Positions 34,565 to 45,078 are shown, counted from the first letter of the stretch. The stretch is 64,000 nt of DNA from Petrolisthes cinctipes (GCA_033782935.1 JAWQEG010003728.1:7501-71500); one strand, 5' to 3'. The notes: generated by a model from the letters alone, not told the origin. Program-made: numbers and translations.

Positions 34565-35485
34565 TTCGGTTGTCCAAGTGACACCAAGCTCACTTGGTTT
34601 TCACCAAGCGAGCTTGCCCTGTACTGTTTTTATGGGTCGCTTGGATGCGAAGCCGTGCCATGCAGTAGCCGTTAAAACCAAGCCGTCTTTGTATCCAAAG
34701 CAACCCCTGCTTGGTAACAGTGTTGGTGCTGCTTGGTAGTCACCTGACAACAACAATATGGACCACAGATAATTGATATTGGCTTAACTAGTACATGTAA
34801 CTTGCAATCAGTGCCAAATAAACAAAAATAATTATGTAATAAGATGTTTTAGTATTATTTAAGGAGGTATTGGCTGCTTGGATAATTTTTGTACATATTA
34901 TTATGGAAGACAAAATTTAAAGGATTATTTATAAGTAATCAAACTTGCAATTTTTTACTAGTAGCCTACTTACAATTTTCTACCAGTACTTACACTGCTG
35001 CAGAAGTCTTAATGTAAATAATATTTATTATTAAAGAAAAATGTGGTTACTCAGTTAAGTGATTCTTTACCTAACATATACCTAATCATGGATGAAATTT
35101 CAACATGTGAGGATTGGTATAATGGCCATCAAGTTTTCATTAATAATTAAGTGTCCAATTTTTGTTGTTTTTTCCCCTCCACCTAAACTGGAGATATGAG
35201 GCTGTTGGGTACCTATATTATAATTGTGATGATTTTATTTGGAGATGAGTTGGCCTTCTCTGTGGTTATTTTAAATGTTACCAAAGTGTATTCCTAATAT
35301 TAACCCTTTTATTGCTTTCCTATGATATCACCATTCCGTCAAATGATAATTTTTGGGCTATTATTTTGGTTGGACACCTTGGGCAAGACAATTGTTGGGC
35401 TCCACGTATCTGGTCTGTTTTTGTTGTCAGATAGTGCTGTGCTTCAAGCCCGCTTGGCACCCCAAGCCGACGCTTGGACAACAAT
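34565..35485. mobile_element. Possible element bounded by inverted CCAAG/CTTGG-rich ends
   Basis: 34574-34740 is dense in CCAAG and CTTGG (e.g. CACCAAGCGAGCTTGC). Reversed at 35440-35485, GCCCGCTTGGCACC and CTTGGACAACAATAA mirror TTGTCCAAG and CCAAGCGAGC. The roughly 0.7-kb interior is AT-rich without a coding frame. The boundaries are uncertain. Confidence 0.35.
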
Positions 35486-35539
35486 AAAACGACACTTGTA
35501 GTGCCACAAGGAGATGTGGGGGGCTGCTCCCTCCTCCAA

Positions 35540-35700
35540 CAGGGATTGGGGGGGTTGTGATGTGGAGTGTGTGGTGGGGGCGGGGGGGATCTACGGTTTG
35601 GCATTTTGTTTGGGAGGGTGTGTGATGTGACAAGGCTACCTCCAGTGTGGAGAGGAAGGCCTCGTATATGTGTGTATGTGTGTGTTTTCATCTTGGCAAC
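35540..35700. repeat. Family D fragment (GGGAGGGTGTGTGATGTGACAAGG)
   Basis: GGGATTGGGGGG, GGCATTTTGTTTGGGAGG, GCTACCTCCAGTGTGGAGA and GAAGGCCTCGTATATG occur in this order. They recur at 38000-38340, 54885-55075 and 62985-63200. Adjacent (AAGT)n lies at 35808-35866. Confidence 0.75.
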
Positions 35701-36054
35701 AACAGTCAAACAATGTGGTGATTTCAGTACAAGAATATTATTATGGTAATGGTGTGTGTGTGTGTGTTCAAAGGATAGTGATAAATGTATTTTCATCTTA
35801 TATAGAGAGAGTAAGTAAGTAAATAAATAAGTTAGTAAATAAGTAAGTAAGTAAGTAAGTAAATGTTTATTGGTTATTTCATACCAAGGTATATTAATAT
35901 TAAATCTATCTTCAAGACAGGAAAATATATGAGTAATGGTAGATGGTTTTTACTCTCATCATTTTCACTCAATAAATTCTGCTGGCATTAAATATTGCAA
36001 GATATTAATTTTGGCCCCAACTTTATTCCATATCAATGATCTTGTGTCTATGTA

Positions 36055-36465
36055 CAGTCACGGACAATAATTAATCATCCACCTATAGGTAACTCTAACA
36101 AATTACTATCTAAAGTTTTCATGTTTTGTTATTATGTATTTTTTGTTGTTGTTGTTTTGACTAGTCTGTAATTACTGCTTTTAGTGAAATAGAAGATGGT
36201 AATTAACCTATTTATTAGGAACAGTTAGATAGAGATAGTGAGAGAGAGAGAAAGAGAGGGAGGAAGAAAGAAAACATTTACGTGATAATTGCTATTGAAT
36301 ATTTTCATGTTTTGTTATTATGTAGTTGTTGTTTTGACTAGTCAGTAATTACTGCTTTTAGTGAAATAGAAGATGGTAATTAACCTATTTATTAGAACCA
36401 GAGGGAAGCTGTCAAACATTTACATGAGTCAACCCAATGTAGATGAATATTATTGTCTGTGACTG
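36055..36465. mobile_element. TA-flanked MITE, family A, 411 bp
   Basis: TA then CAGTCACGGACAATAATTAATC opens it (imperfectly mirrored by AATATTATTGTCTGTGACTG then TA at 36466-36467). Inside, GACTAGTCTGTAATTACTGC...TAGAAGATGGTAATTAACC is present twice (about 36155-36215 and 36335-36390). It shares its end sequence and the GAGGGAAGCTGTCAAAC motif with the element at 38348-38876. Terminal TA and CAGT...ACTG suggest Tc1/mariner-type origin. Confidence 0.75.
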
Positions 36466-36484
36466 TACAACACAATATGTGTTA

Positions 36485-36612
36485 GGGGGGTGTGGGAGTA
36501 GGGGGACAGGCTTTATACCCACCCGAACCCTGTCCCCCTATTGCCGCACCCCCCTAAACCCCCCTTCCCCAAGCCTGTCCCCCTACTCCCGGACCCCCCT
36601 AAAGCCTGTCCC
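36485..36612. mobile_element. G-rich foldback, family G copy
   Basis: One G-rich unit (GGGGGGTGTGGGAGTAGGGG) turns at TTTATACCCACCCG into three C-rich units (CCCCCTATTGCCGCACCCCC). Short left arm, longer right arm. It lies 18 bp beyond the family A MITE. Confidence 0.85.
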
Positions 36613-36795
36613 CCTACCCATTATATATATTTTATTGTTTCTTGAGTTAGTCAGGAGACATGGGCTTTCTCTTACCACTCTCATTTGTGTTCACAGAAAG
36701 CCAACCCACCCTCTAAGAAGACTTGCTATAGTTATTGTTAATTGGATATCTTTGTACCATTACTATTTGGTGTGTTACAACACTTGTACTAAGGG

Positions 36796-36905
36796 TTCAA
36801 GTGCTTGGAAGGTTGTGCTGGTTGAACATGGAGTAATACAGTTATGTTCTGTTCAAGTGCTTGGGAGGTTGTGCTGTTTGAACATGGAGTAATACAGTTA
36901 TGTTC
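36796..36905. repeat. Direct duplication, about 57 bp period
   Basis: TTCAAGTGCTTGGAAGGTTG and TTCAAGTGCTTGGGAGGTTG begin two adjacent copies, each ending in GGAGTAATACAGTTATGTTC. Confidence 0.85.
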
Positions 36906-36938
36906 TTTTTTTTGTCAAGTTTTTCCTCAAACCTTTGG

Positions 36939-37113
36939 TATGATTAATTAAAGACCCTGTGATGGTTTTTGAGACTTGGTTGGTGTCTTGTGATTCCTCC
37001 TGACTATGCCACCAGACAAGCTCCTTCCTTCCACATAGATAGTGTTTAGTGATAATATTTGAAGGACTCATTTACCTCCAATTTTCTGACTACATCACAG
37101 GGTCCCTTAATTA
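36939..37113. mobile_element. Inverted-repeat element with family C core
   Basis: TTAATTAAAGACCCTGTGATG (36943) is mirrored by CATCACAGGGTCCCTTAATTAA (about 37094-37113). Inside are GATTCCTCCTGACTATGCCA and ACAAGCTCCTTCC of family C and TTTGAAGGACTCATTTACC, which reappears reversed at 53125. Confidence 0.65.
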
Positions 37114-37309
37114 AAGGCTACACCACCTGGATAAAATATTGAGGGGTCCTTGGACAGTGGACTACCAACACATCCTTACCTTTACAGCCACACTGCCACC
37201 TAGTTAGTGCACATAATATTTTCAAGTAACACACTTTCTGTCTGATGCATAATGATTGTCTGGTAGCAAAAAGTGTCTGTTAAATCTGAAATCCTTTAAA
37301 TGGGGGGCC

Positions 37310-37395
37310 ATTAAATCAAGGGTCGAGTGTATTAGGAAAATACCATATATTTCAAGTGTCGAGTGTATTAGGAAAATACCATATATTTCAAGTGA
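37310..37395. repeat. Tandem duplication, 42-bp period
   Basis: TCGAGTGTATTAGGAAAATA followed by CCATATATTTCAAGTG occurs twice in tandem. Confidence 0.9.
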
Positions 37396-37581
37396 ACAGT
37401 GTTTTTTTCTGACACCTAGCAAATGATAGCTAGGGCTAGGAAAAGGAAAGTCATACAGAGTATATACATAATGATAAATGATATTGGAGCCATGAGAGGT
37501 ACACAAGTGATGTGAATTGATACAATAGCCTGGGGATGTTCTTTTGTTATGTGTTGTACTCTGTGTTAGGAGGGAACAGTA

Positions 37582-37640
37582 CAGTTGTGGTCAATAATAA
37601 TCATCCACATATGGGAATCTCAAACAATTTACTGCCTTTT
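37582..37640. mobile_element. Family A MITE, left end only
   Basis: TA then CAGTTGTGGTCAATAATAAT and CCACATATGGGAATCTC match the left end at 38348, then similarity stops after CAATTTACTGCC. No right end nearby. Confidence 0.7.
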
Positions 37641-37724
37641 TTTGTTATTTTTATCATACAATAGTTTTATCTTGATTAACATATGTGAATACATTTTTTA
37701 TCTCAATTTCATGTAGTTGACTTA

Positions 37725-38340
37725 TGGCTGTGTGTCACCCCCAGGTCACCCCCAGGTCACCCCCCAGGTCACCCCCCAGGTCAGGAGGAAGTGCAGCAGA
37801 CATTGGTGAAGACAGTGTAGGAGGAACTACCTGACAGTGTGGTTGGTTGGGGAGCATCCTAACAAACTATATTTTGTGGATATGGAGACTGAGTTTGTTG
37901 TTGGATATAATTAAAACTGACAAGTGTGGTTGGTTGGGAAGCTAACAAACAAACAAACTACACAACCCGTCTTTGTGAGTCTATGTGTACTTATGTGTAG
38001 GGATTGGGGGGTTGAGATGTAGTGTGTGTGTGTGTGTGGGGGGAGGGGGAGGGAGTTCTATGTTTGGGCATTTTGTTTGGGAGGCTGTGTGACGTGACAA
38101 GAGGAAGGCCTGGTGTGTGTATGTGTATGTATGTATATGTGTGTGTGTGTGTGAATGTATATGTATGTGTGTGTATGTATGTATGTGTATGTATATATGT
38201 ATCTGTATGTATATGTATGTGTGTATGTAGGCCTCATATATGTGTATGTATGTATATTATTATGTGTTTGGGAGGGTGTGTGACGTGACGGGGGCTACCT
38301 CCAGCGTGGAGATGAAGGCCTCGTATATGTATGTATGTAT
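37725..38340. repeat. Older paralogue of the 54.55-55.08 kb block (family D)
   Basis: CTTATGGCTGTGTGTCACCC, four copies of a short GGTCACCCCC unit, then GACATTGGTGAAGACAGTGT match 54551-54630 in order. GGGATTGGGGGGTTGAGATG, GGCCTCATATATGTG and GCTACCTCCAGCGTGGAGA follow, as at 54885-55075. Diverged by substitutions and by (GT)/(GTAT) expansion. With the two elements that follow, it forms a third, older copy of part of the segmental duplication. Confidence 0.75.
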
Positions 38341-38347
38341 GTATGTA

Positions 38348-38876
38348 CAGTCGTGGTCAATAATAATCATCCACATATGGGAATCTCAAACAATTTACTG
38401 TCTAATGTTTTCACGTTCACATATATGATTTTATTATTTTAAGTAGTGTGTAGCTACTTGTATTAAATTAAAAGATGGTAGTTAACGTGTGTGTGTGTGT
38501 GTGTTATTGTTTTGAGTAGTGTGTAGCTGCTTGTATTAAATTAAAAGATGGTAGTTAACGTGTGTGTGTGTGTGTGTGTTATTATTTTAAGTAGTGTGTA
38601 GCTACTTGTATTAAATTAAAAGATGGTAGTTAACGTGTGTGTGTGTGTGTATTATTGTTTTAAGTAGTGTGTAGCTACTTGTATTAAATTAAAAGATGGT
38701 AGTTAACGTGTGTGTGTGTGTGTTATTGTTTTAAGTAGTGTGTAGCTGCTTGTATTAAATTAAAAGATGGTAGTTAACCTATTTATTGGAAAGTTTATCA
38801 TCTAAGGAACAGAGGGAAGCTGTCAAACTCTTACGTGAGTTACCCCTATATGGATCATTATATTTGACACCAACTG
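38348..38876. mobile_element. TA-flanked MITE, family A, 529 bp with internal minisatellite
   Basis: TA then CAGTCGTGGTCAATAATAAT; the far end is TATATTTGACACCAACTG then TA (38877-38878), and the ends pair through CCACATATGGG/CCCCTATATGG. The interior carries about five units of (GT)n followed by TTATTGTTTTAAGTAGTGTG, TAGCTGCTTGTATTAAATTA and AAAGATGGTAGTTAACG. The copies at 55753-56131 and 63790 onward have three units or fewer seen, so internal copy number varies. Confidence 0.85.
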
Positions 38877-38953
38877 TATGTATGTTTTTTACCAATATAT
38901 TTTATTTTGGGTAACATTTCAATAATATTATCTGGGATGCCTGTATATATATA

Positions 38954-39070
38954 GGGTCCATTCCACAGTGGTTGGTATTGGTTTGTAAGCACACAAACAA
39001 AAGAATTTTAGCCGTGTAAATGACTTCTGGGTGAATTATTTAATGAATTTTGTGATTAAACTATACAGTG

Positions 39071-39106
<36 letters not shown>

Positions 39107-39394
39107 GTTGTTATTATTATTGTTATTATTATTATTATTATTATTGTTATTATTATTACTATTATTATTATTACTGGTATTATTATTTTTATTATTATTA
39201 TTATTATTATTAAATGACTTGTGGGTGAATTATTTAATGAATTTGGTGAGTAAACTATACAGTGATCATCATTATCTAACTGTTGGATAGATTTTGTGAA
39301 TGTGGATACTCACCTTTTGGAAAATAATGAAGCCTTACAAGTGTGGTTGGTTGGTTGGGAAGCTAACAAACCAATACCACTGTGGAATCAACCC
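38954..39394. mobile_element. Family B element, complete copy, with (TTA)n core
   Basis: GGGTCCATTCCACAGTGGTT opens it and ACCACTGTGGAATCAACCC closes it, a roughly 30-bp terminal inverted repeat that continues as ATTGGTTTGT/ACAAACCAAT. The middle is a (TTA)n tract (39072-39211) flanked by GGGTGAATTATTTAATGAAT on both sides. The right arm has TGTGGTTGGTTGGTTGGGAA. No coding frame; Leu/Tyr-rich frames come from the microsatellite. Confidence 0.85.
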
Positions 39395-39499
39395 ATGTAC
39401 AGTTGGCCACAGAAATTCTTACACAGGTTACATGGAAAGAGAAGTTATTAATTGATTATTGTGAATGTACTGTAATGAATAGTTTACCAAGTGACTCTT

Positions 39500-39612
39500 A
39501 TCATTACAAAACAACAAACCTAATAATAATAATAATAATAATAATCACTGTATAGTTTACTCACCAAATTCATTAAATAATTCACCCACAAGTCATTTAA
39601 TAATAATAATAA
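39500..39612. repeat. Family B internal fragment with (AAT)n, reverse orientation
   Basis: (AAT)n at 39521-39544, then CACTGTATAGTTTACTCACC and TTCACCCACAAGTCATTTAA, are the reverse complement of the core of 38954-39394. Confidence 0.75.
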
Positions 39613-39713
39613 TGTTGTATTGCAGTTACATATATAATCTTAACCTTTTATCTTTCTCTATGCATCTTCTTTCACACTTTCTATGTAAGGTTAGACAGCT
39701 GTTTCTCTCTATT

Positions 39714-39813
39714 TCACACACACACACTGTCTGTCTGTCTGTCTCCTTTCCTGTGCCTTCTTTGATATTATTATTATTATCAATATTATTATTATTATTA
39801 TTTTTTATTATTA

Positions 39814-39845
<32 letters not shown>

Positions 39846-39865
39846 TTTATTTTTATTATTAATAT
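39714..39865. repeat. (CA)n, (CTGT)n and (TTA)n microsatellites
   Basis: (CA)n at 39715-39727, CTGTCTGTCTGTCT at 39728-39742, then an interrupted (TTA)n from 39768 to 39865. Low complexity only. Confidence 0.9.
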
Positions 39866-40181
39866 TATAAGTTGGCTCCATATCCACCTGTGTATGTATT
39901 AGGTTTTGTAAAAATTATAAATTGTATAATTATTAGATTTAGTAAGAATTATAAACTAATTTGGTTATATATTTGTTACAGAGTTTTGAAATTAACTGGA
40001 ATTAACTGGAGTTTTGGAATTAACTGGAGTTTTGGAATTAACTGGAATTGTACAAGTATGAGACCTCCTTCCATCTATAACAACAACAACAACACATTAT
40101 TATAGATTACTGTAAGTATTTGTATTCATGGTATATACAGTACTATGGTTCTGTTGTCTTTATATGGAGACATTGTATGTA

Positions 40182-40299
40182 CACTCGCGGTCAGAAATTG
40201 TGCCCTGATCCCTTGGCACGATGAATAGCAACTAGCCAAGCTTTGATGATTCCAACAAATGTGTGTTGTAGGGATACGCACAGTTGTTTGAACCTTATA
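40182..40299. mobile_element. Left terminus of the TA-flanked CACTCGCGG MITE
   Basis: TA (40180-40181) then CACTCGCGGTCAGAAATTG, CCTTGGCACGATGAATAGC, CCAAGCTTTGATGATTCC and ACAAATGTGTGTTGTAGG, then directly into the AT array. The same order occurs at 43244-43330. Its opposite end is not found within or after the array. Confidence 0.8.
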
Positions 40300-42029
40300 A
40301 AAAAAAATTTTATATAAAAAAAATTTTATAAAAAAAAATTTTTATAAAAAAAAAATTTATATAAAAAAAAATTTTATATAAAAAAATTTTATATAAAAAA
40401 AAATTTATATAAAAAAAATTTTTATATAAAAAAATTTATATAAAAAAAATTTTATATAAAAAAAAAATTTTATATAAAAACAATTTTTATATAAAAAAAA
40501 AATTTATATAAAAGAAATTTTTATATAAAAAAAAATTTTATATAAAAAAAATTTTTATATAAAAAAAAATTTTATATAAAAAAAAAATTTATATAAAAAA
40601 AAATTTTATATAAAAAAAAAATTTATATAAAAAAAAAATTTATATAAAAAAAAATTTTATATAAAAAAAAATTTTATATAAAAAAAATTTTTATATAAAA
40701 AATTTTTTTATATAAAAACAATTTTTATATAAAAAAAAATTTTATATAAAAAAAAATTTTATATAAAAAAAATTTTTATATAAAAAAAATTTTTATATAA
40801 AAAAAAAATTATAAAAAAAATTTTATATAAAAAAAAATTTTATATAAAAAAAAATTATATAAAAAAAAAAATTTATATAAAAAAAAATTTTTATATAAAA
40901 AAAAAATTTATATAAAAAATTTTTTTATATAAAAAAATTTTTTATATAAAAAAAAATTTTATATAAAAAAAAATTTTATATAAAAAATTTTTTATATAAA
41001 ACAGTTTTTATATAAAAAGTTTTTATATAAAAAAAGTTTTTATATAAAAAAAAAATTTATATAAAAAAAGTTTTTATATAAAAAAAGTTTTTATATAAAA
41101 AAAGTTTTTATATAAAAAAAATTTTATATAAAAAAAATTTTTATATAAAAAGTTTTTATATAAAAAATTTTTTTATATAAAAAAAATTTTTATATAAAAA
41201 AAAATTTTATATAAAAAATTTTTTTATATAAAAAAAGTTTTTATATAAAAAAATTTTTATATAAAAAAAATTTTTATATAAAAAAAATTTTTATATAAAA
41301 AAAAATTTTATATAAAAAAAAATTTTATATAAAAAAAAAATTTATATAAAAAAAAATTTATATAAAAAAACATTTTATATAAAAAAATTTTATATAAGAA
41401 AAAATTTTATATAAGAAAAAATTTTATATAAGAAAAAATTTTATATAAGAAAAAATTTTATATAAGAAAAAATTTTATATAAGAAAAAATTTTATATAAA
41501 AAAAAATTTATATAAAAAAAAATTTATATAAAAAAAATTTTATATAAAAAAATTTTTTATATAAAAAAAATTTTATATTAAAAAATATTTATATACAAAA
41601 ATTTTTATATAAAAAAAATGTTAAATAAAAAAAAATGTTATATAAAAAAAATTTATATAAAAAATGTTATATAAAAAAAAATTTTATATAATTTTTTTTA
41701 TTATATAAAAAAAAATTTATATAAAAAAAAAATTTATATAAAAAAATTTTTATATAAAAAATTTTTATATACAATTTATTTTTATATAAACAAAATTTTT
41801 ATATACAATTTTTTTTTATATAAATTTTTTTTATATAAAAAAAAATTTATATAAATTTTTTTTTATATAAAAAAAATTTATAAAATTTTATTTTATTTTT
41901 TTTTATATAATTTTTTTTATATAAACAAAAATTTTATATAAATTTTTTTTTATTTTTTATATATATAAAAAAAATTATATAAAAATTTCTTTTATAATTT
42001 TTTTTTTATATAACATTTCTTTTTATATA
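40300..42029. repeat. AT-only array, about 1.73 kb (TATATAAAAAAAATTTT units)
   Basis: About one hundred units of 14-18 bp, more regular and more uniformly oriented than the array at 13.9-15.1 kb. It becomes irregular and partly inverted after 41.6 kb. Patches of variant units (TATATAAGAAAAAATTTT at 41395-41500; AAAGTTTT around 41030-41110) run in blocks, showing local amplification. It starts at the inner side of a MITE terminus. Confidence 0.95.
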
Positions 42030-42844
42030 TGTTACAAACCCAGTATATCCAGAGGTCGCCAAATTAATTAAAATGCAAAGTCGTAAAAACAATACGAAGT
42101 TTATTTTAACATTAAACACATTTATCCCAAGAACATCAAAACACCAGGAATTCATATATCCCAAACCATTCAACAACTCAGTAGATTGCCCAATAATAAT
42201 AATAATAATACCACACTCAAGTTAAAGAAAATACAAAACTCTTACAATAACTTGACACCACGTAACTCTACACTAACAATAACAATAATAACTAATTATA
42301 ATCCCGAGTTCTCGTAATACACTCGTAATACACTCGTAAGACACCAAACTTAATAATAATAATACTTAACTGAATTAATGCCAGTCTGATACAATTAGTC
42401 CAGTTACATAAGGGGGAGAAATGGGCCTCACACAGAACACTTCAATTTTAGAAATGCTGGAAGAATGACACTGAGGAATTTTTTTTTTTTTTTTTTTTTC
42501 CCTGGCCTATCGATCTTGGTGTTGGTCATTAAGGCCTTTTATTTTATTTTTTTATTTTTTATTTTATTTATTTATTATTAATTTAATTTTAACTTTCTGC
42601 ATATTATTTTATGCATTTATTATTATTATTATTACATTCAAACTTAAAATTAAACTTATATAGACACTGAGCACCGGCTTTTCTCGCTATATATATTCTT
42701 TGAGAAACCTAAGTCAGAACCACAACACTCAAGGATTGGCTATCTTGTAAACTTGTAATGATCCTTGATTGGTACAGACGGCCCAATATGTTAAAGAGGG
42801 AATCTGGAGCTTCATAACACACTGTACACTCAAAAACCGACCAG
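42030..42844. other. Low-copy AT-rich DNA, possible LTR-like edge
   Basis: Begins TGTTACAAACCCAG immediately after the AT array. Short (AAT)n runs occur at 42194 and 42350, TTCGTAATACACTCGTAA is duplicated near 42316, and a T-tract sits at 42480-42500. An LTR start is conceivable from TGTTAC but no matching second copy exists in the window. No domain found. Confidence 0.35.
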
Positions 42845-43077
42845 GGCCGGTATTCACAAAGCATTTTAGAGTTTGGACTTGTTCGTATGTTTCAATTCTG
42901 ACCTCACCATAGTGTTTCAGGTTCATTTCGAAGCAGTGAATGGTTTTGCTATTCTATTTGTGTGAGCTTTTATTAAGATTTCGAAGCAGTGCCGGGTCCT
43001 AGTCCTTGCCATGAATAAATGCTTACCAACAAAATTTTAAGTTAAGAGTGAACTTTGTTTTTGTGAATACGGCTCCA
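42845..43077. mobile_element. MITE, 233 bp, ends GGGCCGGTATTCACAAA
   Basis: GGGCCGGTATTCACAAAG on the left is mirrored by TTTTTGTGAATACGGCTCC on the right (about 16 of 18 matched). Inside, TTTCGAAGCAGTG occurs at about 42928 and 42979. No coding potential. Confidence 0.7.
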
Positions 43078-43161
43078 GGTCTTGGTCTCTCCTCGCATCC
43101 TTTTCGGGGTCGAACCAGGCAACGAGCAGTTGTGGTGTGATGTAGGTCTTCCAGTCCCGTA

Positions 43162-43398
43162 ACATATATATATATAAAAAAAATATATATATATAAAAAA
43201 AATTATTTATATAATAAATTTTTTTTATATAAACAAAATTTTTGTCCTGATCCCTTGGCACGATGAATTGCAACCAGCCAAGCTTTGATGATTGGAACAA
43301 ATGTGTGTTGTAGGCAGACGCACATTTGTTGTTCAAAGCTAGGCTGTTTGCGATTCATCTTGCCAGGGGATCGGGACACAATTTCTGACCGCGAGTGT
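43162..43398. mobile_element. Compact CACTCGCGG-family MITE with short AT array at its left end
   Basis: An 80-bp AT stretch (43162-43243) fuses to GTCCTGATCCCTTGGCACG, replacing the outermost bases of the left end. CCAAGCTTTGATGATTGG, then GCACATTTGTTGTTC, GCGATTCATCTTGCCAGGG and GACCGCGAGTG then TA form the right end. Arms of about 70 bp meet near 43318. It shows the full element as a roughly 155-bp foldback and proves the orientation of the ends at 13.9, 15.2 and 40.2 kb. Confidence 0.85.
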
Positions 43399-43402
43399 AC
43401 CA

Positions 43403-43600
43403 TGGATGTGTGTGTGTGTGTGTGTTTAGAGGCTTCTGATTCCTCCTGACTATGCCATGAAACAAGCTCCTTCCATATATGTGTGTGAGAGAGAGAGAGA
43501 GAAAAAGTGTGTGTCAGAGGGAGAGACAATGTGTGTGTGTGTTTGGAGGCTTCTGATTCCTCCAAACTATTCCATAAAACAAACTCCTTCCATATAGAAG
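43403..43600. repeat. Family C tandem pair with (GT)n and (GA)n
   Basis: GAGGCTTCTGATTCCTCCTGA (43430) and GGAGGCTTCTGATTCCTCCAA (43545) each precede ACAAGCTCCTTCCATATA or a near copy, separated by (GT)n and (GA)n. Same unit as the 45.92-46.60 kb array. Confidence 0.85.
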
Positions 43601-43724
43601 TGTTCTTACTCTTGCATTCTGTAAATAGAAATCAGAAAAAAAAACAATACCACACATAGTTATTCACGGTAAATTTACAGAAGTACTGAGTTCACTATAT
43701 TGTATATTTTAGTATCATTACCCA

Positions 43725-43965
43725 CTATTTTGGACCATTCTAACACACTTTTCATCTATGGTGTTTCTCTCAGAAATGCCCCGTTTTACAAATATAATTT
43801 GGAAATTAGTTTGACCTAACCTGACCTAACCTAGACTACAGCAGACTACCGGGACCTAACCTGGGCAAACTACCGGGATATAACCAGTATAAACTATCAT
43901 AAAGTGACCGGGGTAAATTCCCGGGACCTAGCCGGATGTGGTAACACTGCTCAGCCCTAGCCAAG
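43725..43965. repeat. Family T dispersed repeat, short telomere-like seed
   Basis: GGACCATTCTAACA, CTATGGTGTTTC, TTGACCTAACCTGACCTAAC and ACTACCGGGACCTAACC follow in the same order as at 31640-31960. Here only two or three CCTAA-like units occur. Confidence 0.7.
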
Positions 43966-44287
43966 AACACAGTACTTGTGTAATAATACCCTCATAATAA
44001 ATAATGAATGAAGAATACAAATTACATTATTATTGAAGAATACAAAACAAATAATAAATGAAGAATAACAAAGTAAGAATAAATAAATGACTGCAAAATA
44101 AATAATAAATTAAGAATAAAAAATTATATATATTTTGCATTCTATTTAATTTGAGCTTGAACAATGAAGCAGGGTTGGGTTATCATCCAAAGATACTGTA
44201 CAGGGATGGAGAGTGACCAACAATCTATTATGGTACCATATGTACAATTATCTTATCCAATTGTGCATATTTTGGTTTGCTTGGTTA
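43966..44287. other. AT-rich DNA with AATAAATGAAGAAT repeats, no gene
   Basis: Short imperfect repeats of ATAAATGAAGAATA between 43995 and 44130. No other structure seen. Confidence 0.5.
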
Positions 44288-44478
44288 GGCTCCTTCCACA
44301 CGAGAGGCAAAAAAACTAACTGCGGGCAGACACTTTTACCAATAATGTGGGTGGGTGGTGGGCACAAGTGGTAAATGGCTGCCAGAGACCGTTTGATATG
44401 GTAACACTTGTATAAAGCGAGAGAATTTCACTGGGTTGCCCGTGCCTGCTGTCTTTTTGGCTCTCGTGTGGATGGGAC
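44288..44478. mobile_element. MITE, 191 bp, ends GGCTCCTTCCACACGAGAGGC
   Basis: The left end, CTTCCACACGAGAGGCAAAA, is mirrored on the right by TTTTTGGCTCTCGTGTGGATG. A partial copy is at 33002-33075. A family G element begins 12 bp further on, suggesting nested or adjacent insertion. No coding frame. Confidence 0.75.
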
Positions 44479-44490
44479 TTAATATTAAGG

Positions 44491-44596
44491 GGGTGCTGTG
44501 GGTCGGGGGGGGGGGAGTGCGGTGGGTCGGGGGGGGTGCGGGAGTAGGGGGACAGGCTTTAGGGGGGTACGGGAGTAAAGGACAGGCTTGGGGGAG
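44491..44596. mobile_element. Family G, G-rich arm only
   Basis: Opens with TTAA-like ATTAAGGGGGTGC, then variant units with GTGGGTCGGGGGG, then standard GCGGGAGTAGGGGGACAGG. No C-rich return arm. The 60-nt stretch has five or more G-runs of at least four. Confidence 0.8.
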
Positions 44597-44639
44597 AGTG
44601 ACCATCAATCTATTATGGTACCGTATGTACAATTATATT

Positions 44640-44760
44640 ATCCACTTTGACATTGTTTGGTTTGCTTGGTTAGTGAGTACAGTAGTTGCTTGTATCCAGT
44701 TTACATTGTTTGGTTTGCTTGGTTAGTGAGTACGGATAGTTGCTTGTATGATATGGTACG
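44640..44760. repeat. Short direct repeats (GTTTGCTTGGTTAGTGAGTA)
   Basis: ACATTGTTTGGTTTGCTTGG occurs at about 44652 and 44704 (52-bp period), and TGGTTTGCTTGGTTAGG also occurs at 44272. No gene. Confidence 0.8.
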
Positions 44761-44767
44761 TATAAAT

Positions 44768-44890
44768 TCCACAAGGAAGGAAAGAAACACGGAGTCCCAA
44801 GCTCTTTCGTGTATTCACATCTTGAGGGGAAATACAGATGTGAATACACGAAAGCACTTGGGACTCTGTGTTTGTTTCCTTCCTTGTGGA
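44768..44890. mobile_element. 123-bp palindrome (TCCACAAGGAAGGAAA...)
   Basis: CCACAAGGAAGGAAAGAAAC at 44769 is mirrored by TTTCCTTCCTTGTGG ending 44889; TTTCGTGTATTCACATCT and AGATGTGAATACACGAAA sit either side of a roughly 15-nt centre. Related to the (TA)n spacer at 20662-20729. Probably a small foldback element. Confidence 0.8.
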
Positions 44891-44897
44891 CTTACAC

Positions 44898-45078
44898 ATA
44901 TTCCTGGATCACGTGCCCAAAGTGATTTATTTGCAAATTGGGTAATATTAAAGCATTTGTCCATAATGTCTTTTTGACTCCAGGTTTTCAGGATGCAATG
45001 TTTAATAGTGTGTTTGTAACCAATCTGTTGTTTACATCTGTCACAAATGAGTGTTTTGGGAGATCTCCCCCCAACCAA
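44898..45078 (-). other. Protein-like frame with a CxxC...HxxxHC motif, unidentified
   Basis: On the minus strand about 60 codons before 44898 read with mixed composition and include CDRC, then HTIKHC twelve residues on, reminiscent of the zinc-knuckle (C-x2-C..T-x-K/E-H-x-L..C) at the C-terminus of many non-LTR retrotransposon proteins. There is no upstream reverse-transcriptase match that I can see. It could be a retroelement relic or chance. A small hairpin (GTGTTTTGGGAGAT/ATCTCCAAAAACAC, about 45052-45098) overlaps its start. Confidence 0.2.

Noticed and set aside
42030..42440. LTR retrotransposon 5' edge (TGTTAC)
   Set aside because: No second LTR, primer-binding site, polypurine tract or coding remnant in the window.
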